DNA from: Theodoxus fluviatilis
Lineage: Eukaryota; Mollusca; Gastropoda; Cycloneritida; Neritidae
Direction of reading: 5' to 3'
DNA: 64,000 bases
Assembly (NCBI GenBank): GCA_034096865.1
Contig: JAWQFJ010002873.1
Span: 47,484 to 111,483, forward strand
The position numbers and the translations under genes are program-made. Below the pieces are notes generated by a model, which saw only the letters and a program-made list of their open reading frames with translations, was not told where the DNA came from and made no database searches. Positions 62,259 through 64,000 of this stretch are shown one piece after another; the first letter of the stretch is position 1; each line of letters begins with the position of its first letter.

Positions 62259-63270
62259 CTGAGCAAAAGAAATTCATACGCTTATGTTCTTTCACATACA
62301 AGCACTTCAGAGAGAGTGTCTAAATGAACTGCAGCTAAGCTCAGGGTGGAGATCTGTTCTGGTAACTGCATCTGTAAAGCACGCAAGCAAATCTGCTGCT
62401 GATTTATTTTCACCGACACATGTCAGAGTAGGATCGGCAATCATCATGTATCCCAGTAGCTTCTACATGAGATCTGGAGGTTGGCGGGAGACGCCAAGGC
62501 CATGATCACAGCAAAGATTATAGGTTACACAAAGATAGTTTATTAGCGCATTGTTGTTGTTAGGATCGAGACACGTTGCGCCCCCAAGCGGGAACGTACA
62601 TGGGTGAATCAAGGGAAGTAATCACACCGCTTAGAGACATGTAAAATTACTTGTTTATCGACGCGTTTCTGATGCGTTCCGCTCATGTTTGTGAATAAAT
62701 TTACGGTGTAATGTGTAATAAAATGATTTGCTGCAATAATGGGGGTGTTTTGGCTTTGTTTTTTGTAGCAGGCGTTGTGAAATCGAACTCGACCTAGATC
62801 TACATGATATGGTTTGACTGGGAACGATCTATTTTTCATTATTATCGAAGAATGCAAGCTTCTTTATCAACGTATACACCCCTGTGGAATATTATTACTA
62901 TATTACTCTATTAGTATTAACGGCTTCCGTCGTTTGAAACAGAAAGAGAAGCAGGGAATATTATTTTCTTTGTCAGTGTTTGCACTTTGGAACATTCTTG
63001 CACGTGTCTGAGTCTTGTATTGTAATGTAGTTCTCATTGGGTTTACGCATAACTAGACTCTCCTCGTTGGAATACAGGTGGATGAACACATCGTTGTACA
63101 TATTGTGGCACCATCTGCACAGCTCCCACCGGCCTATTCCTCGCAATATCTTGTAAGGTTCCTAGCGCAAGCAACGAGCCCCAAGCTAAAACGGGTGGAG
63201 ACTGTTAACGAGGATAACGTGACCTCATTATAGGTTATAGTCGCCCGGAGCAAGTTCTGGTAGCCCGCAA
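62259..63270. other. Probably intron of the arylsulfatase-like gene; nothing else seen
   Basis: Lies 5' of the first visible arylsulfatase exon. No sulfatase motif was found here in any minus-strand frame, so the preceding exon is further right. Confidence 0.5.
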
Positions 63271-63280
63271 GGAAGCAATG

Positions 63281-63382
63281 CAGAGAGCGCAAGTGTGTGC
63301 GTGTGTGCCAAGACACGATAGTGTCTTTGGTGTGCAAGTGTGTGCGTGTGTGCCAAGACACGATAGTGTCTTTGGTGTGCAA
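63281..63382. repeat. 45-bp direct duplication
   Basis: Two tandem copies of a 45-bp unit containing AAGTGTGTGCGTGTGTGCC and AAGACACGATAGTGTCTTTG (the latter with the hairpin AAGACAC...GTGTCTT), identical by eye. Confidence 0.9.
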
Positions 63383-63762
63383 ATGAGCAACTTGCATTGT
63401 GCGAGTGAAACGCGAGCAGAAGTCCTTCAAGTGAGTTAAGAGTCCTCTGGAATTGAATTGCGCATGTGAAACCCATCGTCCGAAGGTGAACAGGAAAGAC
63501 TTGACTGTCACGGACCATTAACGTGAATTCAGTAGGCTGCGAAGTGTCAAATGACGTGATGAAGCCGTTCCAAACGATTACTGCTGGATTCTCGTGTTGC
63601 CTTTCCTGGTGCAAGCCGGGAAAACCTCGTGTAGACATGTAGACATTACGAAGGAAATCGGTCGTAACATGAATGAGATGTTCCAATTAAAGCAAACGAG
63701 GACATCCACACGGCAAACACAAAAAAATCGGATACAGAGGCACACCAACCAAGACAGATCGC

Positions 63763-64000
63763 TGCAGCGACGGAAGTTTGCTACAGGGATGGAAGTTCGC
63801 TACAGGGACGAAAGTTCGCTACAGGGATGGAAGTTCGCTACAGGGACGAAAGTTCGCTACAGGGATGGAAGTTCGCTACAGGGATGGAAGTTCGCTACAG
63901 GGACGAAAGTTCGCTACAGGGATGGAAGTTCGCTACAGGGACGGAAGTTCGCTACAGGGATGGAAGTTCACTACAGGGATGGACGTTTGCTACAGAGACG
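63763..64000. repeat. 19-bp minisatellite GCTACAGGGATGGAAGTTC, runs off the window
   Basis: About 12 tandem copies alternating between GGGATGGAAG and GGGACGAAAG variants; the array is still going at 64000. Both variants occur interleaved, suggesting spread by unequal exchange of two-unit blocks. Confidence 0.95.

Overview
This is metazoan nuclear DNA: AT-rich, intron-rich, and loaded with microsatellites, minisatellites and decayed transposons. Long interspersed repeats built from TGACCTTGACCTT-like words, relics of non-LTR retrotransposons and very abundant (CA)n/(GA)n are what I associate with molluscs, perhaps a marine gastropod. That placement is an inference from texture; no marker gene proves it.

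Only three protein-coding genes can be supported, all in the right 35 kb. (1) A minus-strand MEPCE/Bin3 7SK snRNA capping-enzyme gene has four coding exons between 41812 and 29564. Its reading phases close exactly (1482 nt, 493 aa). (2) Head-to-head with it is a plus-strand ZCWPW1/2-like histone reader (CW zinc finger plus PWWP) with eight coding exons between 42885 and 53793. Its phases also close exactly (2706 nt, 901 aa), and it has an unusually long lysine-cluster tail. (3) The last two coding exons of a minus-strand arylsulfatase B-like gene lie at 62258-61617; the rest of that gene is outside the window on the right. From memory of the human map, ZCWPW1 and MEPCE are also adjacent and divergent on chromosome 7, so this pair looks like ancient conserved microsynteny. 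The roughly 1 kb between them holds a perfect NRF1 palindrome, an E-box palindrome, a CTCF-like core and an ETS-like site.

Layout. 1-4000: polypurine minisatellite, G-rich tract and a compound microsatellite. 4.8-6.7 kb: a LINE relic and a transposon rich in nuclear-receptor half-sites; its second copy lies inverted at 50.6-51.4 kb. 9.3-10.5 kb: a 16-bp minisatellite with a 288-bp higher-order repeat. 11-17.4 kb: CA/TG, CT, GGA and GA tracts. 20.7-21.1 kb: LINE relic. 27.8-29.5 kb and 35.7-38.4 kb: two related TIR elements, each with a perfect 7-bp target-site duplication. 38.6-40.1 kb and 40.23-40.45 kb: two further TIR elements. 29.6-53.8 kb: the MEPCE/ZCWPW1 pair with transposon-filled introns. 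57-61.1 kb: LINE relics on both strands and several copies of a roughly 170-bp dispersed repeat. 61.6-64 kb: the arylsulfatase 3' end and a 19-bp minisatellite.

MEPCE acts on 7SK RNA in P-TEFb control, and ZCWPW1-type proteins read H3K4me3/H3K36me3. Nothing here shows that they work in one pathway; the link is positional. No rRNA, tRNA or CRISPR was found. From 1 to 27 kb I see no convincing host protein-coding exon.
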